The notes beneath the pieces were generated by a model, which was not told the DNA's origin, made no database searches, and was given only the letters and a program-made list of their open reading frames with translations. Below are positions 7,197 to 14,286 of a DNA stretch of 22,364 bases, one piece after another (position 1 is the first letter of the stretch; each line of letters opens with the position of its first letter). Position numbers and translations under genes: made by a program. The DNA is from Promethearchaeia archaeon (GTDB lineage Archaea > Asgardarchaeota > Lokiarchaeia > Sigyniarchaeales > SOKP01). The DNA lies in contig JAHQWY010000017.1 in the NCBI GenBank assembly GCA_029856445.1, positions 1-22,364 of the forward strand. Direction: 5' to 3'.

Positions 7197-8216
7197 ATGA
7201 AAGCGGCAGTTTTTTACGGTCCTCGAGATATAAGGACAGAAGAAGTGGAAAAACCTAAGATTCAAGACAATGAAATTCTTATAAATGTTAAGGCTTGTGG
7301 GATTTGTGGCTCCGATTTACATATGTACAAATTAAATCTTTATACACCGCTGCTTGTAAGACCTTTAAAGAAGGGTGGAATCCCCGGTCATGAATATAGT
7401 GGTGTAATTGTAGAAGTAGGTAAGAATATTAAAAGATATAAAGTTGGTGATCGAGTTGTTGCACTTGCAAATGGAGGTATGGCTGAATATGTTCCTGTCC
7501 CTATTATCTATGGTTACAATGTTTATAAATTACCTCCTAGTGTTAGTTACGAGGAAGCAGCAACACTCGAACCGTTAGCAAACTCTTATCATGCTTTAAT
7601 GAAGGGGAAACCGTTTAATGGTGCGAATATTGTTATTTTTGGGGCAGGAGCAATAGGTCTCGGCATAATCCAATGTTTAAAAGCACTTGATATTGAACCG
7701 AATAAACTAATTATGATAGATTTATCCGACTCTCGTCTAAATCTCGCAAAAAAGTTAGGTGCTGATGAAATTATTAATGCTAATTCAGAAAATGTATTTT
7801 CAAGAATAATAAAAATTGTCGGTCCTATGCCTACATTTCGTCCATCAATAATACCAATGCCAAAAGTTGATATTATTTATGATTGTGTGGGTTATATAAA
7901 AGATCAAAAAGCACCCTTAGTTCTCCAGCAAGCTATTAATATGGCTCGACAGTTTTCTGGTACTGTCGTAGTCCATGGTGTATTCGAAGAGAGTGTAAGG
8001 TTGGATTTAACCTTTATGGTTGGAAAAGAAGTAACAGTCAAAGGTTCATTCGGATTTACCCCACTAGAAATGAGAAAAAGTATAAAATTGCTTGAGAATA
8101 AAAAATTTGATCGATCGAAGATTATCTCTCATGAGTTCCCTATAGAGAAAGCAAAAGATGCTTTTGAAACTCAGTGTAAAACTAATGAATCTGTAAAAGT
8201 ATTAATAAAAGCCTAA
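7197..8216 (+). CDS. Zinc-type medium-chain alcohol/polyol dehydrogenase lacking the structural-zinc lobe (MDR1)
   Basis: This 339-aa MDR enzyme keeps the catalytic zinc ligands Cys37 (CGICGSD), His65 and Glu66 (GHEYSG), and has Glu125 in EPLANSY as the fourth ligand position. The Rossmann motif GAGAIG is at 149-154, and Asp175 (IDLSD) suggests NAD. The four-cysteine structural-zinc loop normally between GDRV and AEYV is gone; the sequence passes directly from GDRVVALANGG to MAEYV. About 20 extra residues sit after GADEIINA. The frame opens at a TTG (7185), but ATG 7197 matches the start of MDR2. It is divergent from SDR2 and convergent with SDR3 (6 bp between stops). The substrate is unknown, probably an alcohol or sugar-like polyol. 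Confidence 0.92.
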   Translation: MKAAVFYGPRDIRTEEVEKPKIQDNEILINVKACGICGSDLHMYKLNLYTPLLVRPLKKGGIPGHEYSGVIVEVGKNIKRYKVGDRVVALANGGMAEYVPVPIIYGYNVYKLPPSVSYEEAATLEPLANSYHALMKGKPFNGANIVIFGAGAIGLGIIQCLKALDIEPNKLIMIDLSDSRLNLAKKLGADEIINANSENVFSRIIKIVGPMPTFRPSIIPMPKVDIIYDCVGYIKDQKAPLVLQQAINMARQFSGTVVVHGVFEESVRLDLTFMVGKEVTVKGSFGFTPLEMRKSIKLLENKKFDRSKIISHEFPIEKAKDAFETQCKTNESVKVLIKA

Positions 8217-8222
8217 TTATAA

Positions 8223-9086
8223 TTAATTTTCAAACTCCTTAAGGATCTCATCAAATCTTTCTTTAACTAGTCGTTTCATTAATGCATCTTTGTGCGTTAG
8301 AATATAGAACTTTTCCTCTTTAATACCTTGAAATATGATATCTGCAGCTTCTTTAGGTGGCATGATTGATGTTTGTTTTGATCCTTCTTCAACAGTTCCG
8401 ACAATTCTTCTTAAGTAATCTTCTCCTCTTGTGTCTTCAATTTGTTCAGTTGGAAGATTCTGGTATTCTTCCGGACGATGAGTATCACCGAATAAAATTC
8501 TTGTATTAACAAATCCCGGACATACAACTGACACTCTAACTTTACTTTCTTTCATTTCTAAGTCAGTTCGTAATGATTCACTTAATGAGATTACACCATG
8601 TTTTGAAACACCATAAATCGCACCTCCCGGACCAGAACCTGAAAATAATCCTTCCATCGATGATATATTTACAATATGGCATTCTTCATCTTGTTCTAAC
8701 ATAATTGGAGTAAAAATTCTAACCCCGTTAATTACTCCCCAAAGATTCACTCCCAATTGGTACTCCCAATCTTTTAATGTATAATTCCATGTATATTTGG
8801 TATTACCAACTCCCGCATTATTGACCAATAAGTGTACTGCTCCATAACTTTCAAGTGTTTTTTCTGCTAACTCCTCTATATTGCTGGCTTTTGCAACATC
8901 AGTTAAAACGGTAATAACATCCGCTTCAAACCTTTTCATCTTCCTATCTGCTTTTCTTAAGAATTTTTCATCAATATCTGCTAATACTACTTTCATGCTT
9001 TCTTTAGCACACCGTTCTGCTAATGCAAAACCAATACCACTTCCCGCTCCCGTGATAACAGCAACTTTACCTTTAAATTCTTTCAT
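8223..9086 (-). CDS. Short-chain dehydrogenase/reductase (SDR3)
   Basis: This 287-aa SDR is the duplicate of SDR2 with an intact tetrad: Asn114, Ser142, Tyr158 and Lys162. TGAGSGIG spans residues 12-19, Asp37 suggests NAD, and NNAG is at 89-92. The C-terminal stretch ILTHKDALMKRLVKERF is shared with SDR2. As in SDR2 the ATG has no clear Shine-Dalgarno and is preceded by AATATTTATT (reading plus strand), a sequence shared by both copies. It is divergent from MDR2. An NAD-dependent hydroxyacyl-CoA or alcohol oxidation is plausible from context; the sequence alone does not fix the substrate. Confidence 0.93.
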   Translation of the reverse strand: MKEFKGKVAVITGAGSGIGFALAERCAKESMKVVLADIDEKFLRKADRKMKRFEADVITVLTDVAKASNIEELAEKTLESYGAVHLLVNNAGVGNTKYTWNYTLKDWEYQLGVNLWGVINGVRIFTPIMLEQDEECHIVNISSMEGLFSGSGPGGAIYGVSKHGVISLSESLRTDLEMKESKVRVSVVCPGFVNTRILFGDTHRPEEYQNLPTEQIEDTRGEDYLRRIVGTVEEGSKQTSIMPPKEAADIIFQGIKEEKFYILTHKDALMKRLVKERFDEILKEFEN

Positions 9087-9134
9087 AATATTTATTGAGC
9101 TGAAAAAAATAAAAAGATTATTTTTGGTTCTAAT

Positions 9135-9204
9135 TTCGAATCAAGAAACCTAGAAATATAAATAGGTTCGAAATAAACACACTAATATCAGTAAATTATT
9201 CGAA
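9135..9204. promoter_or_regulatory. Three TTCGAA palindromes at 32-bp intervals around the MDR2 promoter
   Basis: TTCGAA occurs at 9135-9140, 9167-9172 and 9199-9204, so each site starts exactly 32 bp after the last. The TATA box (9154-9163) lies between the first and second, and the predicted transcription start (about 9186) between the second and third. Thirty-two bp is about three helical turns, which would place bound proteins on one face of the DNA. The paralogous MDR1 promoter has TTTGAA at the middle position and nothing at the others. Confidence 0.45.
9150..9191 (+). promoter_or_regulatory. MDR2 promoter core with TATA box (42-bp block shared with MDR1)
   Basis: This is the homologue of the 7127-7168 block, differing at three positions. 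The TATA box AAATATAAAT is at 9154-9163. Transcription would start near 9186, giving a leader of about 45 nt to the ATG at 9232. Confidence 0.75.
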
Positions 9205-9231
9205 ATGAAATTTGCTTGAAAGTTAGAAAGA

Positions 9232-10251
9232 ATGAAAGCAGCAGTTTTTTATGGTCCACGAGATATCAGAACAGAGGAAGTGGAAAAACCAAAGATTCAA
9301 GATAACGAAATTCTCATTAAGGTTAAAGCTTGTGGGATTTGTGGCTCAGATTTGCATATGTATAAATATAATATGTTTTCTGTGATCCTTTTAAGATATT
9401 TAAAAAAGGGTGGGATACCTGGTCACGAATATAGTGGTGTAGTAGAAGAAGTAGGAACTAAAGTTGTAGGAATAAAAGAAGGGGATAGAGTTGTAGCACT
9501 TACTAGTGGTGGCATGGCAGAATATGTTCCTGTTCCCTGTTTTCTAAATGATAATGTATTTAAATTACCATTAGAGGTTTCATATGAAGAAGGAGCGACA
9601 CTTGAACCTTTAAGTAATTCTTATCACGCGATGATGAAAGGAAAACCTTCTAAAGGAGAGAATGTTGTCATATTTGGGGCAGGAGCAATAGGACTTGGTT
9701 TAGTTGAATGCTTGAGAGCTCTTGATATTGATATAAATAAACTTATTGTAGTTGATTTATCAGATCATCGCTTAAATATTGCAGAACAGTTAGGTGCTGA
9801 TGAAGTCGTTAATGCAAGAAAAACAAATCCTCGAATAAGAATAAATAAACTTGTTGAATCTATACCATTACCCCAAGCTCCTGAAATGAAAATGCCTAAA
9901 GTTGATATTATATATGACTGTGTAGGCTATATGAAAGAACATAAGGGTCCTATCGTCCTTCAGCAAGCTATCAATATGGCAAGTGTAAACACGGGTAGGA
10001 TCGTGGTTCATGGTATATTTGAAGGTAATGTTTCTCTCAACATTGTAGAACTGGTTGCCAAGCAAATAAATATCATAGGATCATTTGGTTTCACCTCAGA
10101 TGAAGCCAAAAAATCTCTAGAATTACTTCAAACTAAAAAAGTAAATCAATCAAAAATTATTTCTCACAAATTTCCACTGGATAAGGCTAAAGAAGCTTTT
10201 GAAACTCAATGTAAAATAGATGAGTCAGTAAAGGTATTAATAAAACCATAA
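9232..10251 (+). CDS. Zinc-type medium-chain alcohol/polyol dehydrogenase lacking the structural-zinc lobe (MDR2)
   Basis: This 339-aa protein is the duplicate of MDR1 and has the same length. The catalytic zinc ligands Cys37, His65, Glu66 and Glu125 (EPLSNSY) and the GAGAIG Rossmann motif are all kept, and Asp175 (VDLSD) again points to NAD. Like MDR1 it lacks the structural-zinc cysteine loop (GDRVVALTSGG then MAEYV) and carries the extra segment after GADEVVNA. Residues 46-58 after DLHMYK differ strongly from MDR1, and this region lines the substrate pocket in many MDRs, so the copies may have split in substrate. The upstream purine-rich AGTTAGAAAGA is only a weak Shine-Dalgarno. It converges on SDR4 across a 181-bp gap. 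Confidence 0.92.
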   Translation: MKAAVFYGPRDIRTEEVEKPKIQDNEILIKVKACGICGSDLHMYKYNMFSVILLRYLKKGGIPGHEYSGVVEEVGTKVVGIKEGDRVVALTSGGMAEYVPVPCFLNDNVFKLPLEVSYEEGATLEPLSNSYHAMMKGKPSKGENVVIFGAGAIGLGLVECLRALDIDINKLIVVDLSDHRLNIAEQLGADEVVNARKTNPRIRINKLVESIPLPQAPEMKMPKVDIIYDCVGYMKEHKGPIVLQQAINMASVNTGRIVVHGIFEGNVSLNIVELVAKQINIIGSFGFTSDEAKKSLELLQTKKVNQSKIISHKFPLDKAKEAFETQCKIDESVKVLIKP

Positions 10252-10432
10252 TTCCAATTTTTAATTTATTCTAGTTGACCTAGTCTTATTTTATTTTAGG
10301 CTTAAATATTACTGAAGGATTAATTTTACCACTAGCAGAGCTCCTGTTATAAAAAAATTTTTTCCCCTCAAGTTTTTCCTATTCTTCAATTATATTTTCA
10401 TTTCAAGGCATATTTGTTATTATTAGAATTTA

Positions 10433-11338
10433 TTACATGTAATCTTCAATGTTAATCCCAAGGTTATGAAAATGCTCTCTAAATTTTTTACCTCGATTCA
10501 CTAATCCTTCCACTAAGAAATTTTCATATTGTTTTGGATCCTCCCCTTTCACTTTTAAGAGCTCCAAATAAAAATCAGCATCAAAAACATACAATTGGTT
10601 TTTCTCTATTCCTTCTATATATTTTTCTACAGCATCATCGGGTGAGATTGCTCCTTCTGCAATTGTATCCATCAACGTCGTATAAGCTGTATCTAATTTT
10701 TCTTTGCCAAAATCTTTTAAAAGTTTCGGTGGATATTGAATTTTATCTGCGTCAATAACCAGTATGTTAGTTTTTACCCAAGCAGGTACAATAACAGATA
10801 CGTTTATACCAAGATTTTTTAATCGAGCAAAAAACGTTTCTGATAAACCTACGACTCCAAATTTTGAAGCAATATACGGAATTGGCTCGGCTATACCTAA
10901 TATTCCGGCTCCTGAAGCTATATTTACAATATGTCCTGATCCTCTTTTTACCATACGTGGTAAAAATGCCTTTATTGAATGAATAATACTCGATAAATTT
11001 GTATCTATTACTTTCTGCCAAACCTCTAAATCGATATTGAGCATATCCATACCAATAGAAATTCCCGCATTATTGATCAGAAGATCTACTTCTCCCATCT
11101 TTTCGTAAAAATCATTAGCAACCTTTTCAAAATCATCATATTTGGATACATCACACTTACCCGTAAATACTTTTACTCCTCTTTTTTCAAGTTCTAACTT
11201 TACTTTTTCAAGACCATCAATATTGATGTCAGTAATATAAAGATTCATCCCTCGCTTTGCTAGAGCAAGTGCAAATGACCGACCTATTCCACTTGCAGCA
11301 CCCGTTATAAATCCATTCTTATTCTTAAAATCTTTCAT
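10433..11338 (-). CDS. Short-chain dehydrogenase/reductase (SDR4)
   Basis: This SDR of 301 aa has TGAASGIG (12-19), Asp37 (NAD-type), NNAG (89-92), Asn114, Ser142, Tyr155 and Lys159 (YIASK), so the catalytic tetrad is complete. It is the most divergent of the four SDRs and has a longer C-terminal tail (about residues 255-301) with no motif I recognise. The open frame reaches a TTG at 11353, but ATG 11338 gives MKDFKNKNGFITG, matching the starts of the other SDRs. It is divergent from the acyl-CoA synthetase gene, consistent with shared control of the two. The substrate is unknown. Confidence 0.92.
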   Translation of the reverse strand: MKDFKNKNGFITGAASGIGRSFALALAKRGMNLYITDINIDGLEKVKLELEKRGVKVFTGKCDVSKYDDFEKVANDFYEKMGEVDLLINNAGISIGMDMLNIDLEVWQKVIDTNLSSIIHSIKAFLPRMVKRGSGHIVNIASGAGILGIAEPIPYIASKFGVVGLSETFFARLKNLGINVSVIVPAWVKTNILVIDADKIQYPPKLLKDFGKEKLDTAYTTLMDTIAEGAISPDDAVEKYIEGIEKNQLYVFDADFYLELLKVKGEDPKQYENFLVEGLVNRGKKFREHFHNLGINIEDYM

Positions 11339-11444
11339 ATATATCCAATCCAATCTTAATTATAATGTAAAATGGAATTAATACAAACATTAAAACTTCT
11401 ATATAAAATTAGGTTTACCAAATTTACCACTTCATAAAAAAACA

Positions 11445-11460
11445 CTTTTATATATATAAC
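11445..11460 (+). promoter_or_regulatory. TATA box candidate for the acyl-CoA synthetase gene
   Basis: CTTTTATATATATAAC lies about 100 bp before the ATG at 11556. Transcription would begin around 11478, giving a leader of roughly 75-80 nt. The alternating TATATATA is a good TATA match, although the region is AT-rich throughout. Confidence 0.5.
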
Positions 11461-11555
11461 GAATTCTTCATTACAAAATTGAGTTATTTTTTAACTTAAT
11501 AAATTCTCAAGATAAAATTCGAGAAAAAAAATAAATAAAAAAAAAGGTATTTAAT

Positions 11556-13250
11556 ATGAAAGATTATTCAAATTGGGAACCAGTGTTAGATTTTGAAAAC
11601 GAATCACCTTATATTGAAAACCCAAATCGTCCTTGGTTTAAATATAGACCAGAAAATGTGCCAAAATCAATAAAATTTGAACCTATCCCTGTACATGAAT
11701 TTATTAAAAAAGGAGCAGGAGAATATCTTAATAATGTATGTGTTTACTATAAACCGACAGATAAAAAGTACACGTATAGAGAATTAATTTATACTGCAGA
11801 TAAAATAGCAAATGCTTTACACGAAGCCGGTATTAAAAAAGGTGCTGCAGTCGGAGTAATGACAAGCAATTGTCCAGAATTCTTATTTTGTCTTCTGGGT
11901 ATTATGCAAACAGGCGCTGCTGTCGTTCCTATAAATCCTCTCCTTAAGGAATCAGATGTTGTTCATATTATTAGAGATGCTGGAAATATTAATACTGTTT
12001 TCATCCATATGAATCAATATCGAACAATAAAACGGGTTAGAAAACAAGTTGATTTAGAAAATGTGATTTTAATTGGTACTGAAGAAGAAAAGGAAGATAC
12101 AATTACATTAACAGAATTCATTAATGGTAAATCTCCCAAACCTCCCGAAGTCGAATTTGACCCATTAAATGACGTTGCTGCTTTATTATATACTGGTGGT
12201 ACTACCGGATTACCTAAAGGAGTAATGCTAACCCACAATAACTTAGTAGCCGATGCACTCTCAGCAATGTATATGGGAGGTGAACCAGCAGAAGATGAAC
12301 CTAGTGTTTTTGGTGTTGGTGTAAATTTATCAATTCTGCCCTTGTGTCATTCTTTTGGTTTTACAGTTGTTATTATTGCCATGCATATAGCCGCAATGTT
12401 AGTTATGTTTGCATCTTTTAATCCATCTGAGGTGTTAGAAGCTATTGAATATTATAAAGTAAAAGGATTTGTTGGAGTACCTGTTATGTTCCAGATGATT
12501 GTTAATTCTCCTGATTTTACAGAACGAGATCTATCTAGCCTTGAAACTGCTGGTGCTGGTTCTGCTGCACTTCCTCTAGAAGTATCTAAGAAATGGGAAG
12601 CAGTCACAGGCATAAAGCCCGGACAAGGTTATGGGCTCACCGAAGCGTCGCCTATAACACATACAGCTACTTCTTGGATGCCTGAAATAAAATCTGAAAG
12701 TATTGGTGTACCAATAATCGACACTGATGCAAAAATTGTGAATCCTGAAACTTTGGAAGAACTTCCAATAGGAGAAGTAGGAGAATTACTAATTAGAGGA
12801 CCTCAGATAATGAAAGGTTATTGGAATCAACCTGAAGAAACAGAAAAGACAATAATAAATGGATGGTTAAGAACAGGAGACCTTACCCGCATGGACGAAC
12901 AAGGTTACTTTTACATCGAGGGACGCACAAAAGACATGATAAAGTACAAAGGATATAAAGTTATGCCTCGAGAAGTTGAGGAAAAATTATATGAACATCC
13001 TGCTGTTTTAGAAGTAGGAGTAGTTCCAGCACCCGATCCAAACATTGGAGAAACAATAAAAGCATATATAGTTCTTAAACCAGAATACAAAGATAAAACT
13101 ACAGAGAAGGATATAATCGAATGGGCAAAAGAAAGAATGGCTGGATATAAATATCCACGACATGTTGAATTTTTAAACGTTTTACCGCGTACTGCTGTTG
13201 GTAAAGTATTTAGAAGAAAATTAAGAGAACAAGCGTATAAAGAGGAATAA
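11556..13250 (+). CDS. Acyl-CoA synthetase (AMP-forming), long-chain fatty-acid-CoA ligase type
   Basis: The 564-aa ANL-superfamily ligase would activate a carboxylic acid to its CoA thioester through an acyl-adenylate, using ATP. YTGGTTGLPKG at 212-222 is the P-loop motif A3, YGLTE at 359-363 is A5, RTGD at 439-442 is A7, GRTKDMIKYKGYKVMPREVE at about 456-475 contains the A8 hinge, and Lys550 in PRTAVGKVFRR is the catalytic A10 lysine. All key residues are present and the length is normal. AAGGT seven bases before the ATG is the Shine-Dalgarno. In context it would feed acyl-CoA to the hydratases and thiolase upstream. The N-terminal sequence suits medium- to long-chain fatty or aryl acids, but chain length cannot be set from motifs. 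Confidence 0.95.
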   Translation: MKDYSNWEPVLDFENESPYIENPNRPWFKYRPENVPKSIKFEPIPVHEFIKKGAGEYLNNVCVYYKPTDKKYTYRELIYTADKIANALHEAGIKKGAAVGVMTSNCPEFLFCLLGIMQTGAAVVPINPLLKESDVVHIIRDAGNINTVFIHMNQYRTIKRVRKQVDLENVILIGTEEEKEDTITLTEFINGKSPKPPEVEFDPLNDVAALLYTGGTTGLPKGVMLTHNNLVADALSAMYMGGEPAEDEPSVFGVGVNLSILPLCHSFGFTVVIIAMHIAAMLVMFASFNPSEVLEAIEYYKVKGFVGVPVMFQMIVNSPDFTERDLSSLETAGAGSAALPLEVSKKWEAVTGIKPGQGYGLTEASPITHTATSWMPEIKSESIGVPIIDTDAKIVNPETLEELPIGEVGELLIRGPQIMKGYWNQPEETEKTIINGWLRTGDLTRMDEQGYFYIEGRTKDMIKYKGYKVMPREVEEKLYEHPAVLEVGVVPAPDPNIGETIKAYIVLKPEYKDKTTEKDIIEWAKERMAGYKYPRHVEFLNVLPRTAVGKVFRRKLREQAYKEE

Positions 13251-13454
13251 ATCTAATTTATTTTATTATTACTTTTTATTTTATTCATTAGTGAGTAGAT
13301 AGATTATACCAAAAAGAATTGAAATGAAACAATCTATACTATGAAATAACGGGAAACTAGTTCAATACCTAAAGCGCAGTTAAAAATAATAAAAGATACA
13401 AGATTCACTTTACTATAGGAATAAATAAAAGAATTAAATAAATTTTTTTCAAAT

Positions 13455-13478
13455 GTAAAAGAAAAGGGAAAAAAAAAC
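13455..13478 (-). terminator. Oligo-U termination tract after the membrane-protein gene
   Basis: On the minus strand, just past the stop of the 13492-13926 gene, the RNA would read a run of nine U, then CCC, then further short U runs. Archaeal transcription commonly ends at oligo-U tracts without a required hairpin. The position, starting 14 bp after the stop, is suitable. Confidence 0.45.
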
Positions 13479-13491
13479 AGGATTTCTATTT

Positions 13492-13926
13492 CTATCTATT
13501 TCGATATTTTAAGTAAAATAAGATTACGTTCAGTAGACCCCCCACTATCCCGCCGTAGAATCCGGTTTCTGGCCACCATTCGAATTCATCATACTCTGCG
13601 CCAAATGAAGCTATCCCAATAATTGCGAAAAGCATTGTCAAAAATGCTAAACCTAAACCAATTACACTTAAATCTTTATCAATAAATCTATTTGGGAGTA
13701 AGTCGTTTAAGACAATAATTATTTGAATTATAAATAAAACTATCATCATTACCTGCGCTGCTAGATCACCATCAGTAGCATATTCACAGTCCAAACAAGA
13801 ATGCCTATAGTAACCCCCACCTAAATAGAAACTAGCAAAATATTGAGTGGCAACCAGAATAATACCAATAATACTTAACACAAGTATCAAGGCGGCAAAA
13901 GGATCTACTTTCCTTTCAGATGACAT
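13492..13926 (-). CDS. Hypothetical four-helix membrane protein with an external CxxC loop
   Basis: I do not recognise a family. The 144-aa product has four hydrophobic segments at about 11-32, 57-75, 86-108 and 121-139. The loop between helices 1 and 2 carries HSCLDCEYATDGD with Cys44 and Cys47. Helices 3 and 4 are separated by an acidic-aromatic stretch (EYDEFEWWPE). The N-terminal SSERK is charged and likely cytoplasmic, which puts the CxxC loop outside; there it could form a disulfide or bind metal. The ATG at 13926 has AGAGGT at good spacing, so translation is well supported. The topology resembles small tetraspan proteins in general, but no homology is claimed. It stands alone, tail-to-tail with the acyl-CoA synthetase gene. 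Confidence 0.8.
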   Translation of the reverse strand: MSSERKVDPFAALILVLSIIGIILVATQYFASFYLGGGYYRHSCLDCEYATDGDLAAQVMMIVLFIIQIIIVLNDLLPNRFIDKDLSVIGLGLAFLTMLFAIIGIASFGAEYDEFEWWPETGFYGGIVGGLLNVILFYLKYRNR

Positions 13927-14286
13927 TTTTCTACCTCTTTTAATTATAATAAGATCAATTTTTTTATTAATGATATTGAGATATAAAATTATATAAATAT
14001 TTATCTAATAATTTTAAATCAAGCAAATGTTAAGATTACTTTACAATATTTATCAGGTATGTCAATTACAATGAGCTAATAACATAATTAAACCTACTGA
14101 CTATCTTATATATCCCTATTTTTTTTGGCTGATAATTGTATATAAATTGAAAAGCTTTATTAATTTAAAAAATTAAAAAATAATTACAATTGAATTCCAA
14201 TTATGTACACCAAAGATTAGGTCAATATTATGTGAATATCTAAGAAATTGAGTTAATTTCGAATCAAAATGTAAGGTGAATTATTT
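13927..14286. other. Gene-free intergenic stretch with a TATA-like element and a TTCGAA motif
   Basis: About 360 bp separate the membrane-protein and transporter genes, which diverge. TGTATATAAATTG at 14137-14149 is a TATA-box candidate for the transporter. TAATTTCGAATCAA at 14254-14267 repeats the 14 bases found at 9131-9144 in the MDR2 promoter region. AAGGTGA at 14273-14279 is a strong Shine-Dalgarno. No RNA gene or convincing ORF was seen. Confidence 0.5.

Larger units (their letters stand above)
6210..8216. repeat. Tandem module copy 1: divergent SDR2 / MDR1 pair
   Basis: SDR2 (minus), the 123-bp intergenic region and MDR1 (plus) form a unit of about 2.0 kb that is repeated in the same orientation at 8223-10251. 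Both genes and the intergenic promoter are recognisably homologous to the second copy. The protein ends are conserved (MKEFKxKVAVITGAGSGIGF for the SDRs, MKAAVFYGPRDIRTEEVEKP for the MDRs). Copies have diverged at many positions, so the duplication is not recent. Confidence 0.85.
8223..10251. repeat. Tandem module copy 2: divergent SDR3 / MDR2 pair
   Basis: This is the second copy of the SDR/MDR divergent unit, beginning 6 bp after the first. The gene order, orientation, intergenic promoter core and protein termini match copy 1. The intergenic region is about 22 bp longer here (9087-9231) and carries three TTCGAA palindromes that copy 1 lacks. Confidence 0.85.

Noticed and set aside
10767..11021. 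Minus-strand frame of 84 codons inside SDR4
   Set aside because: Alternative reading frame of the SDR4 gene; Arg/Tyr/Ser-rich translation without domain features.
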